Shown: positions 22,047 to 35,200, numbered from the stretch's first letter. The stretch is DNA of 64,000 nucleotides from Triatoma infestans (GCA_011037195.1 JAAEAF010003579.1:1-64000); one strand, 5' to 3'. Notes: a model not told the origin generated them from the letters alone. Made by a program: numbers and translations.

Positions 22047-22345
22047 CAGAGACATTTCCATGATAGCCTGCTTCATTTTGTGGTCATCGACCAGTTCTGG
22101 CGTTCGCCTATCTTCAGTATGCGTTTGTCAGACAGTGAGATAACACAGACTTGCACAGAGCAAATTGAGTGTGTAAACTGAATTTGCTCTGTGCAAATCT
22201 GTGTTATCACAATGTCTGACAAACGCATCTTGAAGATGGGCGAACGCCTGAAAACGGTCGATGACCACAAAATGAAGCAGGCTATCACGGAAAATTCTCT
22301 GATGCTTTCCAGCTCTGCGGAACCAGCCACCATAACAACTTTTCT
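22047..22345. repeat. Hammerhead fold-back family 1, copy D (complete)
   Basis: Both arms are present with a centre reading GCAAATTGAGTGTGTAAACTGAATTTGC, itself an inverted repeat (GCAAATT against AATTTGC). The left arm motif is damaged in stem II and GAAA; the right arm motif (22226-22263) is better kept. The outer right end is GCTTTCCAGCTCTGCGGAAC. Confidence 0.85.
22226..22263 (+). ncRNA. Hammerhead-like motif, right arm of copy D
   Basis: CATC, TTGAAGA (first core base changed from C to T), T, stem II GGGC/GCCT, GAAA, ACGGTC with the GTC triplet and GATG. Likely inactive because of the first core base. Confidence 0.45.
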
Positions 22346-24109
22346 ATAATTGTTTAATGAATCATAACTGTTTTTTTTTTTTCAATAAAGGTGGATGCAA
22401 TTTATTAAATACACTAAAATTTCTAAATTAGTTGAACACCTAAAAAAGTAACTAAAAAGAAATTTCATTTTAACTTTTGTATATAATTGGAACGGAAGTC
22501 ATTGATCAATATGGAAATAAAATAAAAAATAATTATAATAAATTAAAAAATAAGATTTTCGATTACTTAGGTTTTTTGTTTCTTTCTTAATGGCTATTAT
22601 TTTTAATTTACTTTCAACCCAAAAATTGTCTCCAACTTACTTCATTGAATAAAATAATAAATCATTAAAAAATATAGTAAATTCCAAAAAGGTTAATTTT
22701 TTTTTCTATCACTTCTTTTCTTTTTTAAAAAAATATTACACACACTTTCAGTATATAAGTAAACTATCACAGAACATGCATTATAATACAGAAATATTAA
22801 TTCATTATTTTGTTATGGAATCTTTTGTTTTTACAATTCTTTTAGTAACACAGAATATTTAATCTCTGCCTTTCAATACTTTGTTTTAATTAATTTCTTA
22901 ACATCTTTCATTAAATATTGAAAAATGAGAGTAAAAATAAATAAATTAATTATTTACTTTTGAAAAAATTTAGAACAATCTAAGTCTACAAGCACTTAGG
23001 CCAAAACACTTGCTCACGTATTTATAGAATAATGAAAAAAAAGTAAATTTTTTTTAAGTACTAAAAATGAAACAATTATCTAATGTTATATATATATTTA
23101 TGTATACATCTTATGTTTTTCCTTTTGTCTTTAATACATTAGAAATAAGTGAATTTTTTAATTGTTATTTATGTTTCAAATAATATTTCCATGAAAAACT
23201 TCAAAGTGAAATAGTTTTTAACTTTCTCTTATCCTAATGTGAACCACTTAAAGGGAATTGAAATAACCTTTGCTTTAGAAATGTCTAGCCTTACGGATAT
23301 CCCAGTCTCATAACAGGAAATAAACTTCTCTGGACACACCTCTAACATTCTCTTCTCAGAGAGCCTGTAGAAGTAGCTGATGTGATATCCACACATACTC
23401 ACTCACAATTAAGATTGTACACTTTACAAACTATCTCCTTTTTAAAGACACAATAAAATGTTCGAGGTCGCTCATGGATTTAGCTTTAGAGGCCATTCCT
23501 TCTGTACATTTTATATCCCGATGAGAGCAGTGAATTATAAAAGTGCTAAGCTTTCTGTCAATATTTTCTTCCATAATTCTTTTAAATATTCGGGTCCTGT
23601 AACCAAGATTGCTTACGGTGTAGCATGCTTCTTTCTTGTTGTTGATCTCTGGAATATGTTCATCAATGGACAGGGTTTAATTTAGCCAAACAAAATAGAA
23701 AAATATTTGGTTTTTCAAAATTTCCGAAAACAGAACTAAGAAACCACTATTCCCCACTATTAAGAACTAAGAAACTCGAAACATTTTTCTGCACTGTATT
23801 GTCAAACAAACTCTGGAAATTGATGAACATCCGGTTAGAGGTGAACAAGTAGAAAAAGAAGCTGGCATGTCCGAAGGAGGACAATAAGAAAAAGAAAGTA
23901 ATCTGCTAGGTTATTGCAAGCTAATTTATTTATCATTGGGCAAGGTTCTAAGTGAGGAAAAGCGCCCACAAGGGTGGTGCAGGGAGTACTAGAATGCATC
24001 TGCGAAAAGGAAGGAAATAAAATATTTTAGTGAAGATAACTAGTTGAAATTAAATTGTAAATTCAATCTTTTAAGTATTTAAATATTGTGACAAGTATTT
24101 CTGATATCC
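22346..24109. other. AT-rich interval, no supported gene
   Basis: A 75-codon open frame at 23458-23685 has no family motif or splice context. The minus strand of 23450-23700 gives a moderately protein-like stretch that could be a LINE remnant, but I cannot classify it. Confidence 0.5.
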
Positions 24110-24560
24110 AAATAAATAGATGCATTTTTTACTTTCTCTTACTATTGTAAGAGGAAATATTGCGATCGTGTCAAATTTTCGATATCGAATTTTCACCGGA
24201 AATACAAGTTTTGAAGTCCACTGAGGTCGAAAAAGTGATTTTAGAAAATGGTGTCTGTAAGTGTGTGTGTGCCTCTGCATATGTATAGTTCAAAATAGAA
24301 AAATCGCAAAAAGTTCAAACTGACATTCCGTTCGGGTATACCGATGGGATCCGATAGCATGTAATCTATAAAAATTCGTCAACCGAAAGCACCATTTTAT
24401 TTAATGGATTTTTCAGTTTTTAAGATTTTCTCGAAAACGTTCCGATTTTTTTAAATTTTGGTATACCAACTGAGTTAGAGTATTATTTAATGGTGTCAAA
24501 ACATTCTTAATAAATTATTGGACATTTCCAATCAAGAAAGAGACTTCGAGTGGAAATTTT
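24110..24560 (+). repeat. Dispersed repeat R1, copy d
   Basis: Starts with the palindromic head TTTTTACTTTCTCTTAC ... GTAAGAGGAAATATTGCGATC, then GAATTTTCACCGGAAATACA, a TGTGTG run, and TTTTCTCGAAAACG. One of the clearer copies. Confidence 0.8.
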
Positions 24561-24763
24561 AGTTTCCTAGTTTTATTTTTTATATTAGTTTTATATACCA
24601 ATATATTAATGCAACGGTAAAGAAAATAGGTGGCGAAGATTTAGGCCCAGCACAGAAAAAGAAATATAACACGTGGATGAATCATGGCCTACGGGAGTTA
24701 ATAAATAGCAAAAAGCAAGCCTATCAATCCTGGTTGAGCCAAAAAGATAGTAAATCTCGGGAA

Positions 24764-25023
24764 ACATATGTGCAAGCAAAAAAACTATTATATAAAGAAG
24801 TAAGGAAAGCTAGGAACGAAGATTGGGATAGTACATATGTGCAAGCAAAAAAACTAGTATATAAAGAAGTAAGGAAAGCTAGGAACGAAGATTGGGATAG
24901 TACATATGTGCAAGCAAAAAAACTAGTATATAAAGAAGTAAGGAAAGCTAGGAACGAAGATTGGGATAGTACATATGTGCAAGCAAAAAACTAGTATATA
25001 AAGAAGTAAGGAAAGCTAGGAAC
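24764..25023 (+). repeat. 69-bp in-frame tandem repeat inside the LINE
   Basis: A 69-base unit starting ACATATGTGCAAGCAAAAAA is present 3.75 times at 24764, 24833, 24902 and 24971. It keeps the frame and encodes a 23-residue basic unit (TYVQAKKLVYKEVRKARNED plus WDS). The copies are nearly identical, so the expansion is recent relative to the rest of the relic. Confidence 0.95.
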
Positions 25024-25646
25024 GTGCGCGAATATCAATAGCCACCTGGGTTACAAGAGATCAGCGGCAGCTTGGGCTATTTTGAAAGATTTGAGAACTC
25101 AGGGTAAACCCAAAGTAAATCTGAACCCCATCAACTTTGAAAGAATGGGAAAGATATTTTACATATCTCCTGAATGAAGATAGAGAGGAATCAAAGAGGA
25201 AACCAAGCTCCAATTCAGAGGCACAAGAATAAAGGTGGTAACACAGGAAGAGGAGGTACCAAGAGAATTGAAAAGGTAGAAAAATAATAAGGCACTTGGT
25301 CCAGGAGGAGTTAAGATAGAGCTGCTGTTGGAAAAAAAGTGGTGATCTACTAACGCGGCTATATAATCGTATATTAAGAAGAGATCCAATGCCCTCAGAG
25401 ATGAAACTAGGATACCTTAGTCCCATTCTCAAAGGAGGCGATAAGAAACTATGTGACAACTGCAGAGGAATATGCGTTCTTAACCCATTTATAAAAATAC
25501 TCGCACGATTATAAGGAATTATTTGAACAAGCTTTTCAATGTCCGGAGGACCAAAGTGAATTTACATGAGGGAAGTCCTGGATTGACCAAATATTTACTG
25601 TTCGCCAGATCCTAGAAAACATCAAGCAGTCTCAAAAGATGCAGAA

Positions 25647-26222
25647 ATGATCTTTATAGATCTGAAAAAAGCATATGACAGTGTCCCACGGAAACGTCTG
25701 TGGCAGGCACTGCAGCAAGCAAAAATTGAGAATCCCCTCATTAGAATCATCCGGGAGATGTATGACGGAAAAACCTGCCAAGTAAAGGTAGGAAATCACC
25801 TGTCAAATAAGCTCCAAACATCTAAATGACTCCTGCAAGGGTGTAGTATGTTGCCAACCCTTTTTAAGATGTACTCAGAGATGTGCCTCCAGACCTGGAG
25901 AAGAAAATATTGTAAAATGGGAATCCGTTTAAGGGAGGACCTTTATATACATAACCTTCTATTTGCCGACGATCAGGTCATAATTGCTCAAGATATAGAG
26001 GACGGTAGTTATGTGCTTAGAAAGCTAAAAGAGGATTATGACCAATGGGGACTTGAAATAAACCTAGAAAAAACACGACATCTGTCTGTCGGAAGAGAAG
26101 AGATCGAGTGGAGTTCAGGGAAAAAGCTAAACATTGTTCAGAATTTTAAATATCTCGGCTCTGTAGTAGACATAAATGGGTCCAGTGAATATGCGAAGGG
26201 ACAAACTCAATCTCTATGCTAA
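25647..26222 (+). pseudogene. LINE reverse transcriptase core
   Basis: Open from 25647 to 25829 and, after one stop, from 25848 to 26222. It spans RT motifs from the DLKKAYDSV box to FADDQ, WGLEINLEKT and KYLGSVV. Confidence 0.85.
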
Positions 26223-26620
26223 ACTCTGTCTTGTGGAGCAGGAACATCCTGCCGAAAACAAAACAGAATATTTTAAAGCGATTGCACTCAGCATAATGAC
26301 TTATGGGTCAGAGGCATAGACCATAAAGAGAAGTATACAAAAAAAAAACTGCTGGCAACACAAATGGACTTCTGGAGACGGGCAGCAAGAACTTCCAAAA
26401 TGGAAAGAATAAGGAACTCCCACATTAGGGAAGTATAAAAAAATATGTAACAAGGAATTGAAAAAAAAAGACTCTGATGGTTCGGGCATCTAAAAAGAAT
26501 GCCACAAGAAAGATTACCAAAAGGCGTCTACGACTGGCAAATTGAGGGAAGCAGGGGCAAATTGAGGGTCTCCTACGAAGACCTCGTAGGAGTTGGCAGG
26601 ATGGAATAAAGAATATTTTT

Positions 26621-28652
26621 TTTCTTGGAGGGAAGGGTCTCCAAAATTTAATTTGTACCCAAGTCCCATTTTAAAATTCACTCATATTTTACAATACGTG
26701 TTCGCAGGGTTAATCGATGTGTGCAATTGTATGGATTTAAGAAGCCTTTCAGACAAATTCTAATTCAACATCACACAGATTCACTCCCAGCATGTATAAT
26801 CTATACGGTTACAGAAAAACTTCCCGTTTCTTACTCCCACTGCAACAGTTCTTCACTCTTACGCACAATCTACACATTAGACGATTACATCTGTGTACAA
26901 AAACTTGCACCTAAGTATAGATCTCTTACATAATCGATTAGGCGCAAAAGTATTAATCGACTAATCGATTAGTTTTATAAATTGCTACACTTTTTAAATA
27001 TTCAGGGAATTTGAAGTTTCAGCATGGGTAAGAGAAAATAATGTGAAAGAGTTTCTTACTGGATTTTGCAAATCTTTCATTTTAATTGCACAGAATTAAA
27101 GCAATGTTTAATGAATTATTGTGTCTGTCTAAGTCGAATCTAATTAGATTAAATTAAAAATCAAAATATTCTATCAGCAAAACACTAATTTGTGATAGAT
27201 AAAACGATTGTTTATGGTGTAATGAATGAATGAGAAACTCACAATATTTGTGATAAAACTACTGTTTATGTTGTAATGAATACAATTTTTGGAAGGAATT
27301 ATACCAAATTAGCATGATTAAATTATTATAATGTTCTTGAATAAAATTATTTTTTGAAATACATTTTTTACTAAGTATTTTTCATAAAAAATGAGTCCCT
27401 TAAATGAAATAATTATTTCAACACCAAAATTCAGATTCGATTAATACAATCAAATTTAATTCGATAGTTTCCAATTGTATGTTAAACCTAGCTTTGTTTA
27501 ACCGAGCGCTATTAGGAGCCATTTTTGTTTTATAATATATACAAATTAATTTATAAGTCAAAATCTTAGTTTGTGTTAAAATAGTAGAACGAAATAACAG
27601 TACAAATTAATGCTCTAATTTGTGTAATTGTTTAAAAGTTTTGTGTCATTTAAAAAAAAAACATACTATAATGCAATTTGTCCTTTTAGGTAGGTTCAGC
27701 ATTTGTATTACTTTATGGTATCTAAGTACTTTTCAATTAAAATAAATCTTCAATTTAAGGAGGTTTTAACAACATCAAAAGTATGACAAAATTTTGTGAC
27801 AGAATCGTTTTATTTTTTCTGTGTTAGAACAGTACTATTTTAACAAGCCTTGTGATTTATACATTTGAAGATTCAGTATGCTTGAAAAGCGTAAATTGAT
27901 TTATTTTCCGAGAATGACGCGAGATATCGAAAATTATTTTTGACAGTAAAAGGTGCTCAAATGAACATGACTAAAAGGCAAGTATCCATCTTTTACACTA
28001 AGGAGATTAAAATTACAACCGAAATTTGCAGAAAGTAAACCTGAAAACAGTGATTCTCGGTTATGAAGCAATAAAGATTAGTTCGGTAAAGATGGGTTAA
28101 AAGTCAGAGGTAATAGTTCGAAACGATGATGGATATGTGCTTGATTTTCTGAATTAGTTTCATATTTAAAAAAATCATTAAAAATAACATGGTACCGGCA
28201 AAAATATTTACGCTGACTTTGTTTTAAATTCTCATCTAATCCAGGTAAATGCTAACCGCAGATTCTGCACCATCTCAGGTGTATGTGGCTTGAAATACAT
28301 TGACTGGCTCGGGTTTTTTTGGGGGTTAACAAATTGTTTCACACAGAGTCAAAGCGAAATGCTTAAGGTATCTTTCTTTATACTGTGTGATTTTTTGCTG
28401 GAATTGTATTTGAATTGGAAATATATGTTTTGAGGACAGAGGTTTGAAAAATTAGTTTTGAAGTTGGTATGGCTACGAGTGTGCTTCACTCTCGGAGAAT
28501 TTTTTTATGTTTCTCACTAAAGTTCACACTTTAGTGCATAGCACGATCCCATCCATTACCACGCATACGTAAAATGGATTGTAAATATATGGAAACTGTA
28601 GAAAATTTGCCAAAAATACAGTTTTCAGATACCTCGCCCGCATAGCTTAGGG
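26621..28652. other. AT-rich interval, no supported gene
   Basis: Includes several near-palindromic AATCGATTA segments near 26930-26970. No exon-like or repeat-family sequence is recognised. Confidence 0.5.
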
Positions 28653-29359
28653 CAGTGCTCCGCAACCAGTGTGCAGTGTGCCAGTGCTCTTGTGCCGCCG
28701 CACCCATAAGATAATAGTGAATACAATGAAGGGGTGGCCAGCCACCCGCCGCATGTGGCCCGTCCTCATATTAATTAATAATACTAAACGTGGTGAATAA
28801 ATTTGACCATTTTTATTCAATTAATACGAAACAATACGATTGGATTCGAAATCCTGATGCTATAAATTCTGCAGACGACATTCTCTGCAAATTCGAGAGG
28901 AATTTATTGAATTGGGTAATGACGGGATGCTAAAACTTCACTTTGCCTAAGTTCCATTGGATCCTTTCTGGTTTTGGTTAGGATAGAATATCCTCGGATT
29001 TCAGGCTACGCTATTCAATTCCATTCATGTTTAACGACATATTTATGTGAACAAAGTTTTTCAACACGTATTATTAAAAATGATAAGCGGTCGTTCCTAA
29101 AAGGTCTTGTTCAAGAACTTTGGGATGCATTTTTAAATATCGAACCGAATATAAAGCATTTGTGTTCATTGAATTGTTTTTTTTTTTTTACATTATGTTA
29201 TATAAGTATAGTTCTTAAGTTGTGTATGTAACAAGTAGAAAAAATTATGTAATATTTAAGCATTCTATTTTGTTTATATACAGATTTACTTTTGGTGTGC
29301 CGCGAAATTTGGGGAAGAACTTTGTTGTGCCGTGGGCAAGAAAAGGTTGCGGAGCACTG
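28653..29359 (+). mobile_element. hAT-type DNA transposon, internally deleted (707 bp)
   Basis: Perfect 15-base terminal inverted repeats, CAGTGCTCCGCAACC at 28653-28667 and its complement at 29345-29359, delimit the element. The flanks CTTAGGG (28646-28652) and CTTAAGGG (29360-29367) look like an 8-base target duplication with one base lost. The inside keeps the C-terminal dimerisation end of a ZBED-like hAT transposase, so this is a deletion derivative needing transposase in trans. Confidence 0.85.
28974..29180 (+). pseudogene. hAT transposase C-terminal fragment
   Basis: The translation includes LTTYLCEQSFSTRIIKNDKR and NIEPNIKHLCS, which match the conserved C-terminal dimerisation region of ZBED/Buster-like hAT transposases. 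The catalytic domain is missing. Confidence 0.75.
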
Positions 29360-29367
29360 CTTAAGGG

Positions 29368-31595
29368 ACCGGCACTTTTGGCTTTGATTCAAGCGTTCAA
29401 AGTTCGATTTACGTTTGGTGGGACTTGCAGTTAGTAACGGAAGACCAGAAACCCAGCGATATGACGCAACTCTATGAAAAATCACCGTTGTAAAGATTTT
29501 CATAGACGTTCAAGGGTTACAAAAAGATGTGCCAAGAACTTGAAAAAAAAATACATTCCACCTCTTACAGTTCCGAAGGCTACATTCCGAAGGATATGTG
29601 ATGTTATTGATAAAGCATGAGACAAAATGAAGGTCATTAGTAATGACTTTCTAATTGTCCAATTACCTTTTTGTATTTCTCTCTTGACTATTAAGTAATC
29701 GTCTTTTGAAATGTAAAACTGTATAAATTACATTATCATTTTTGGGGCAATGTTAGAGAAAGCAAGAAATATATCGCCTATGCCCTTATTTTGAATTATT
29801 GTCCACTGCACCAGTGAGAGCAGAGTTATCTAACGGTTATTTTAAAAATCAATATGTCAGAATTTCAGGAATAGAAACTATTAATAATGATTAGTATACC
29901 ATTTTCCTGATTTCAGGGTTTTTATTCTTAAAAATAGATTTTTCCTATTTAAAAGAGGCTCATATCATTTTTCATATTCCATATTAAACGAGTATTTTTA
30001 TTGGATATAATAAACATAATTTTTGTTTTATTAAAGTGTGGAAAATTTGCAAATAAATAAGTTATTTCAGATTTTTCGTCTTCAAATAAAATATTTACAC
30101 TTTATTTATGAAACTGGTTCTTTTAATTTTTTTTTTTCATTACTTCCTTAGTTCTAATGTATAAAAGAGAATGATAAAATTAAATAAATAAAGCAGAAAG
30201 TTAATCTTATATATTTACATGATTATTTTTATATAATAAATTACCCTAATTTTCATTTAATTTAATAATTTTATACATAGATAAAAAGAGAAGTCTTAAC
30301 AGCTTACAATCTACATAATGTATTATTATTATTATTATTTGTGCAAGATATGTTTTATTGCTCCCCGACAGCACGTTTCTCCAATAAAATAAAAAACTAA
30401 ACAAAAAATTAAAATTTTTTTTGTTTTACGAATTTATGGCAAAAAAAAATTTACTTGTAGTTTCCAACTTACAAATTGTAAATAACTTTTAAAATAGATC
30501 TCTTATTATCTTTGGCAGGCATAATGTTTTTATATTCCAGTAAATATTAAAATTTAAATGTAAATATATTTACAATGTTACTTCGTTTTGTTCTTTGCCA
30601 TAATCAATAGTAAAACAATAATTAATAAAAATGGTGCTGTTGTATAGTAAATATATAGCAGAAATTAATATCAATATCTATTATTTATTGTTTAATTATT
30701 TATCAAATATTTTTGAAAAAGTTTTACTTTATTTACAAAAGATATTTTTTTTATTTTTTACTTTTTTTTAAAATGATATATATATATTATTTACATAGGC
30801 ACAAAAGGAACAATTTATGAAATGGGTTTTTATTTATAATATATATATATTTAATATAATTTTATTTATATCTTTCTACAATTTATATATTTATATATAT
30901 CTAGCAAATATTATTGCTGCCTTACAGTATAAACAACATTGTTATTAACAACATTGTTTCTTTAATAATTATTTCGTATTGTTTTCTTTTTTTTTAAAGA
31001 GTTAAACTTTTGGAAGGAGGATTTCAGTTAAGTGATCTCTCAAGAGTCATATTAGGTCTGCAATATGCAGCCGCATTTTTTCCACTGTCACTTATTAGTA
31101 GTTGTTGAAATTTAAAAAAAAAAATCCCGGGTTAAAGCTGGGAAGGCCAAAAATAAAATATGAACTGCCCCCATTGTCCAGATATAAGAAATAATTTGGT
31201 TTGTAGCCTGTGTATTTTATGAGAACTTGGCGCTTTGAGAAAGGGGAAGTGGCCTAGTCATTCCTTCAGCGATTTTGATGCCTTCTCTCTGCGAGTTTTT
31301 CCCATCACTGCACGTTTACATTGACAGCCTCAATACTGGCATATTATGGCTTGCAGACTTAGTTGATGTACAACTCCCTTATAAAGACAAAAAACTGCAT
31401 ACAATCCAAAATCTAGGGATGCAAGGAAGCCTCTAAATTAGAGTTCGCAGTAGATCTGGCTTTCACACACCTACCTATATCTATAGCCTACCTACTTATA
31501 TACCTATACCTACCTGTATATAAGTATAAATACAAGTACGGCCATTGTGGGGTAAGTTCTTGCTGGAGGCTTAAATAAATATAGTTACAAATAGA
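29368..31595. other. AT-rich interval, no supported gene
   Basis: Dominated by A/T homopolymers and TATA microsatellites (for example 30774-30792 and 30838-30900). No gene or RNA is supported. Confidence 0.55.
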
Positions 31596-31800
31596 TTTGT
31601 TGAATGTGTGGATGGGTCCACAATGCTGGATTACATCCGGGATACCTCTGTCGTAGCATACATATTTATGATATTCCTGACCGGATTCGGATTATTATTA
31701 TCAAGTTCCAGATTCGGAATAAGGCTATCAAGTTCGTGTAGAGAGTTGACTTCAATTTATTGTTTCTGTTACACACTACACTTGTTGACTGCATTCGGGA
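31596..31800 (-). repeat. Hammerhead fold-back family 2, single arm
   Basis: Read on the minus strand it matches the arm at 51036-51290: CTCTACACGAACTTGATAGCC, AATCCGAATCCGGTCAGGAA, GTATGCTACGAC and CAGCATTGTGGACCCATCCAC. The core reads TTGATAA and GAAT replaces GAAA, so the ribozyme is decayed. Confidence 0.7.
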
Positions 31801-31959
31801 GGTTATAAGGTTTATGTTAATATATGTATGTGTGTTTAATAACATTTGAAAAAAATACAAAATTATTTATTTTTCGGCCAATTCAGATGTTTTCGAATCG
31901 AGTTCCGATGTCGGTTATTATCGCAATACATCTATTTCGAGGTTCCACCTGGGCATTTA

Positions 31960-32380
31960 TCGTTTTACTATAACACAATCTAGACTGCATTCATATAAAT
32001 ATGAGGAGGTGGAGGAAATGGTCTTCAATTTCTTCAGTGATTTCTGCGGAAATCCCAGAGTAATAGCACGCATAAACATACTGAATCCCATAGGGGGAGC
32101 AGATTAATCATTTCGCCCCTTGCTGGGATCCCAGCCAAATGCGTACAAAACTTACTGCCCCTCCATCATTTTTACCTATATATAGCGACTGTAGAGATGA
32201 TAGCAACAACTTGAGCTTACTCGCAGGAAATTCTAGCTCACATCGAAACAATCATCACTGTAAAATTTTTGAGACTACCACATTCTATATACAAACACTG
32301 ACACGCAGGTATTTTAGGTCGCAGTGATCTTGGCTTTTAGCCAATCCCTAAAAAATGTAATCTAATCTTAATAATCATGT
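31960..32380. repeat. Repeat R4 (LINE 3'-end-like), copy b
   Basis: Ends with TTTTAGGTCGCAGTGATCTT, GGCTTTTAGCCAATCCC and TAATCTAATCTTA, parallel to the end of the element at 63160-63875. The part near 32000-32100 may be a decayed coding end. Confidence 0.5.
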
Positions 32381-35057
32381 TAATGAAACCTCCCAACATT
32401 CAGACAAAACACATAAGACCAGCACATCACACTATTTGATTTTAGCACAACCCACGCAAACTCACTCACACTTTTTAAAGACGATCACATTCTATGTAAA
32501 AACCCTGACATCCTAGAGAGGCACAATACAAGCGTTTAGTAGCGTTAATCATCCCTACTAAACGTCTAACATCTATTCACATAGGAATCCATACAGCAAG
32601 TAAATAAAGGATAGGTTATATACAAATACAAGCAACGTGAAATTTGTTTCCCGCTTAGTTGTCGCGCCTGCGCAGGTGCATCACTTAATTGTAATCCCCT
32701 CTTGTACTAGAATTCACTCTGATGGATGTGCTTCTAAGGAAATAAAATTTGTTTATTTCTTTCTTTTTTGTAATTAAATGTACTTTTTATTAATAATTTT
32801 TACTTTTTCTTGTTAGCATACAAATTTGGACCCCCTAATAATAAATATATTTATATGCAAAAATGATGCTAAAATATAATTTTTTTTTTTTGGATCTTTA
32901 CTTATATATTGATTTATTTCATGAATATAAATATTTCTAATTTGTATCTTTAGAAAAAGAAAATACTATACATTGAATAATCCAGATATAAAACAATTCG
33001 ATTCATTATCATTATGATTCCATCAGTAAGAGAGAAAGTGCACTTGTTTATAGAAATCACACAAAGAGTGCGTTAGTTATTCCATTTATTTATTTATTTT
33101 AATTATGTAGAACTAAAATTATAGAAACATGCGTACATTTGCGATATTATTATTATTTGTTATTTTTACATTATCATTTTTAATTTTATTATATACACTA
33201 TGTCACAGCAGAGATTTATTATATTCATTTATTTTTTTTATTTATTAATGTAATTAGGTTTTTTTTTTTTTAAATAAATTAGTTTTATTTTTTTTTTTAA
33301 TTTTATTTAATTACAATTGTATACAATTGCGTATGGCTTCACTTTGACAATTCAAGAAGATTTCGAGGAATCGATCATAGAAAAATATGTTTTTGTTTAG
33401 ATAACATTCTACTTTTCAAAATTAAAATTTATTATAACTTTAACCAGGAAACAATAATTTAACTGTAATTAACTAGTAATACAAGCTAGATAAGAAATTT
33501 GTTAAAATGAATGTGAACGCTAGTATGATAGAAGGCGAAGTGATAAATCTTGCAGGCTTGTGGTAGAATATGTATTTTAAAAAATACATTTATTACCACT
33601 GATACATCCAGCTTTCTCTTCTACAAGTACGGTGAAGAGTTGGATGTATTAGAATTGAATGTGGGCAATAGAGCGACTGAGTGAATGAATGCGATCGGTA
33701 GAATACTTGTTTTTTCCGACCAGTTTCTTCCTTCCACTTCTATGATTAATTAATCGAACACTCCGGTTACCCGGCTATGAATAGCTGCTGGTATAAGTTG
33801 GCGGAAGAACTCAACTGCCTCAGCTGTTGGTATAATACGATGCGCTACAGATGTTTTGTATTTTTTTTAATATTATACATCTCGAAATTGCTCCTTTCTT
33901 TTAGTTTGTTATTATTAGCTGCTATTATTAATTTGGTTATAATTTCATTTATTTTCCATAACAATTATATCAAATTAATTGTTATGCTGCATTAATCAAC
34001 CAACCATTCTTAGCTATTTTATGTTTTTTTTTTTTGCCTTTTCTTTATTTTTATAATATTTCAGCTATAATTTTTTCACAACCTTTTGTTAATGAAGAAC
34101 TCAATATTTTTATTAATAATTGTGCTCGTTTATATAAAAAGCTCTCGAAAGTTGGACAAACTTTTGACCTATCCTCTATATCTTCTTAAATTTCAGCAAA
34201 CGATAGACACTTTAATCATTAAGATTTGCTTTCGCAATGAGCAATCCAGTCAAAACCCAAGCATGAAAAAGCTAATAATTCCACAATAGAAACCATATGT
34301 AACTGTTTCTCAGTACTACTAAAGACACCATTTCAATATGTACACACACTCAAATTTGAGAACTTCTTAAATTTAAAAAGCTTCCGATGAGGGATATTCC
34401 ATCTTACATATTTGCATCATTTTCAGTGGAGCCAATGTGCAAATATGCGAATTTACTTATTTTATTATTCTTTGCAAATATATAAAACTGAATGTCTGCA
34501 CATGCTTTTATTAAGCTGATGGAACCATTTACAATTCAAATTTTCAAAATTACTACAAATATATAATTGTATAAAATATTTATATTGTTCATAGTAATGT
34601 AAATTACTTTTGCTTTTAATTAAAATATCTAGGATTTTAATTTTGCCTTTTATTTTATTTAAGAAAAGTAAGAAGTACATACCGCCTAAATTTTATTATT
34701 TTAGTTCAGTTTTTTTTTGGGAGCAATTTGGAAATGGAAGTAAATTAATAATTTAAATATTTCATTAATTAATTTAAGAATATTATCTAGGAGAATTAAG
34801 GGGACTCATCCCTTCTCCACCCAAAAAAATATAACGTTTGTTACACATTGCCCATCCTACACTAGTACACTAGCCTTTCCTCAGGGATCTTACGAGTATT
34901 TCGCAAACTCACATACAATATGTCAGAGTAATACTGACCTTGTGAAACAGACTTCCCAAGTTAAACCCTCCCATGGTGTCATAATAGAACTTCAAGGAAG
35001 CTGCAGATATTCTTTAATGTCACTTCCTCTATCACTTCCATATATATAAATGCATAT
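32381..35057. other. AT-rich interval, no supported gene
   Basis: T- and A-runs predominate (for example 33250-33310). Small open frames near 33777-34289 lack any family signal. Confidence 0.5.
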
Positions 35058-35200
35058 GTAGCGGGGTGAAGTTGTTCGCGCCTGAGATTGTTTTCACGTG
35101 CCCCCTAGATATCCAACTAAATAAACATCAATCGCCAGCGCGACCTAAAATTTTATAATGGTCTGCACGACGCAGAATGGTAGAAAGCCGAAGTAATGAT
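35058..35200. repeat. Dispersed repeat R3, copy a
   Basis: GGGGTGAAGTTGTTCGCG, CCCCCTAGATATCCAACTAA, CATCAATCGCCAGCGC and GCACGACGCAGAATGG recur in the same order at 47324-47470. Non-coding. Confidence 0.75.

Larger units (their letters stand above)
24600..26620 (+). mobile_element. Non-LTR retrotransposon (LINE) relic with RT domain
   Basis: Pieces of one reverse transcriptase occur in order in shifting frames: KKAPGPGG-like region near 25285-25310, a DNCRGICVLNP segment near 25455, FIDLKKAYDSVPRKRLW (25653 on) with the first catalytic Asp, then LLFADDQVIIAQD (about 25960) with the FADD box intact, and a C-terminal part near 26300-26600 (YGSEA, FWRRAARTSKMERIRNS, FGHLKRMPQERLPK). Stops and frameshifts make it inactive. 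I place it only as a LINE; the clade is uncertain. Confidence 0.85.

Noticed and set aside
23458..23685. 75-codon plus-strand frame with a hydrophobic end
   Set aside because: No start context, splice sites or relatives. The minus strand looks equally protein-like, so a decayed retroelement is more likely.
24764..25023. Coiled-coil structural gene
   Set aside because: The helical repeat is a tandem duplication inside a LINE relic, not an independent gene.
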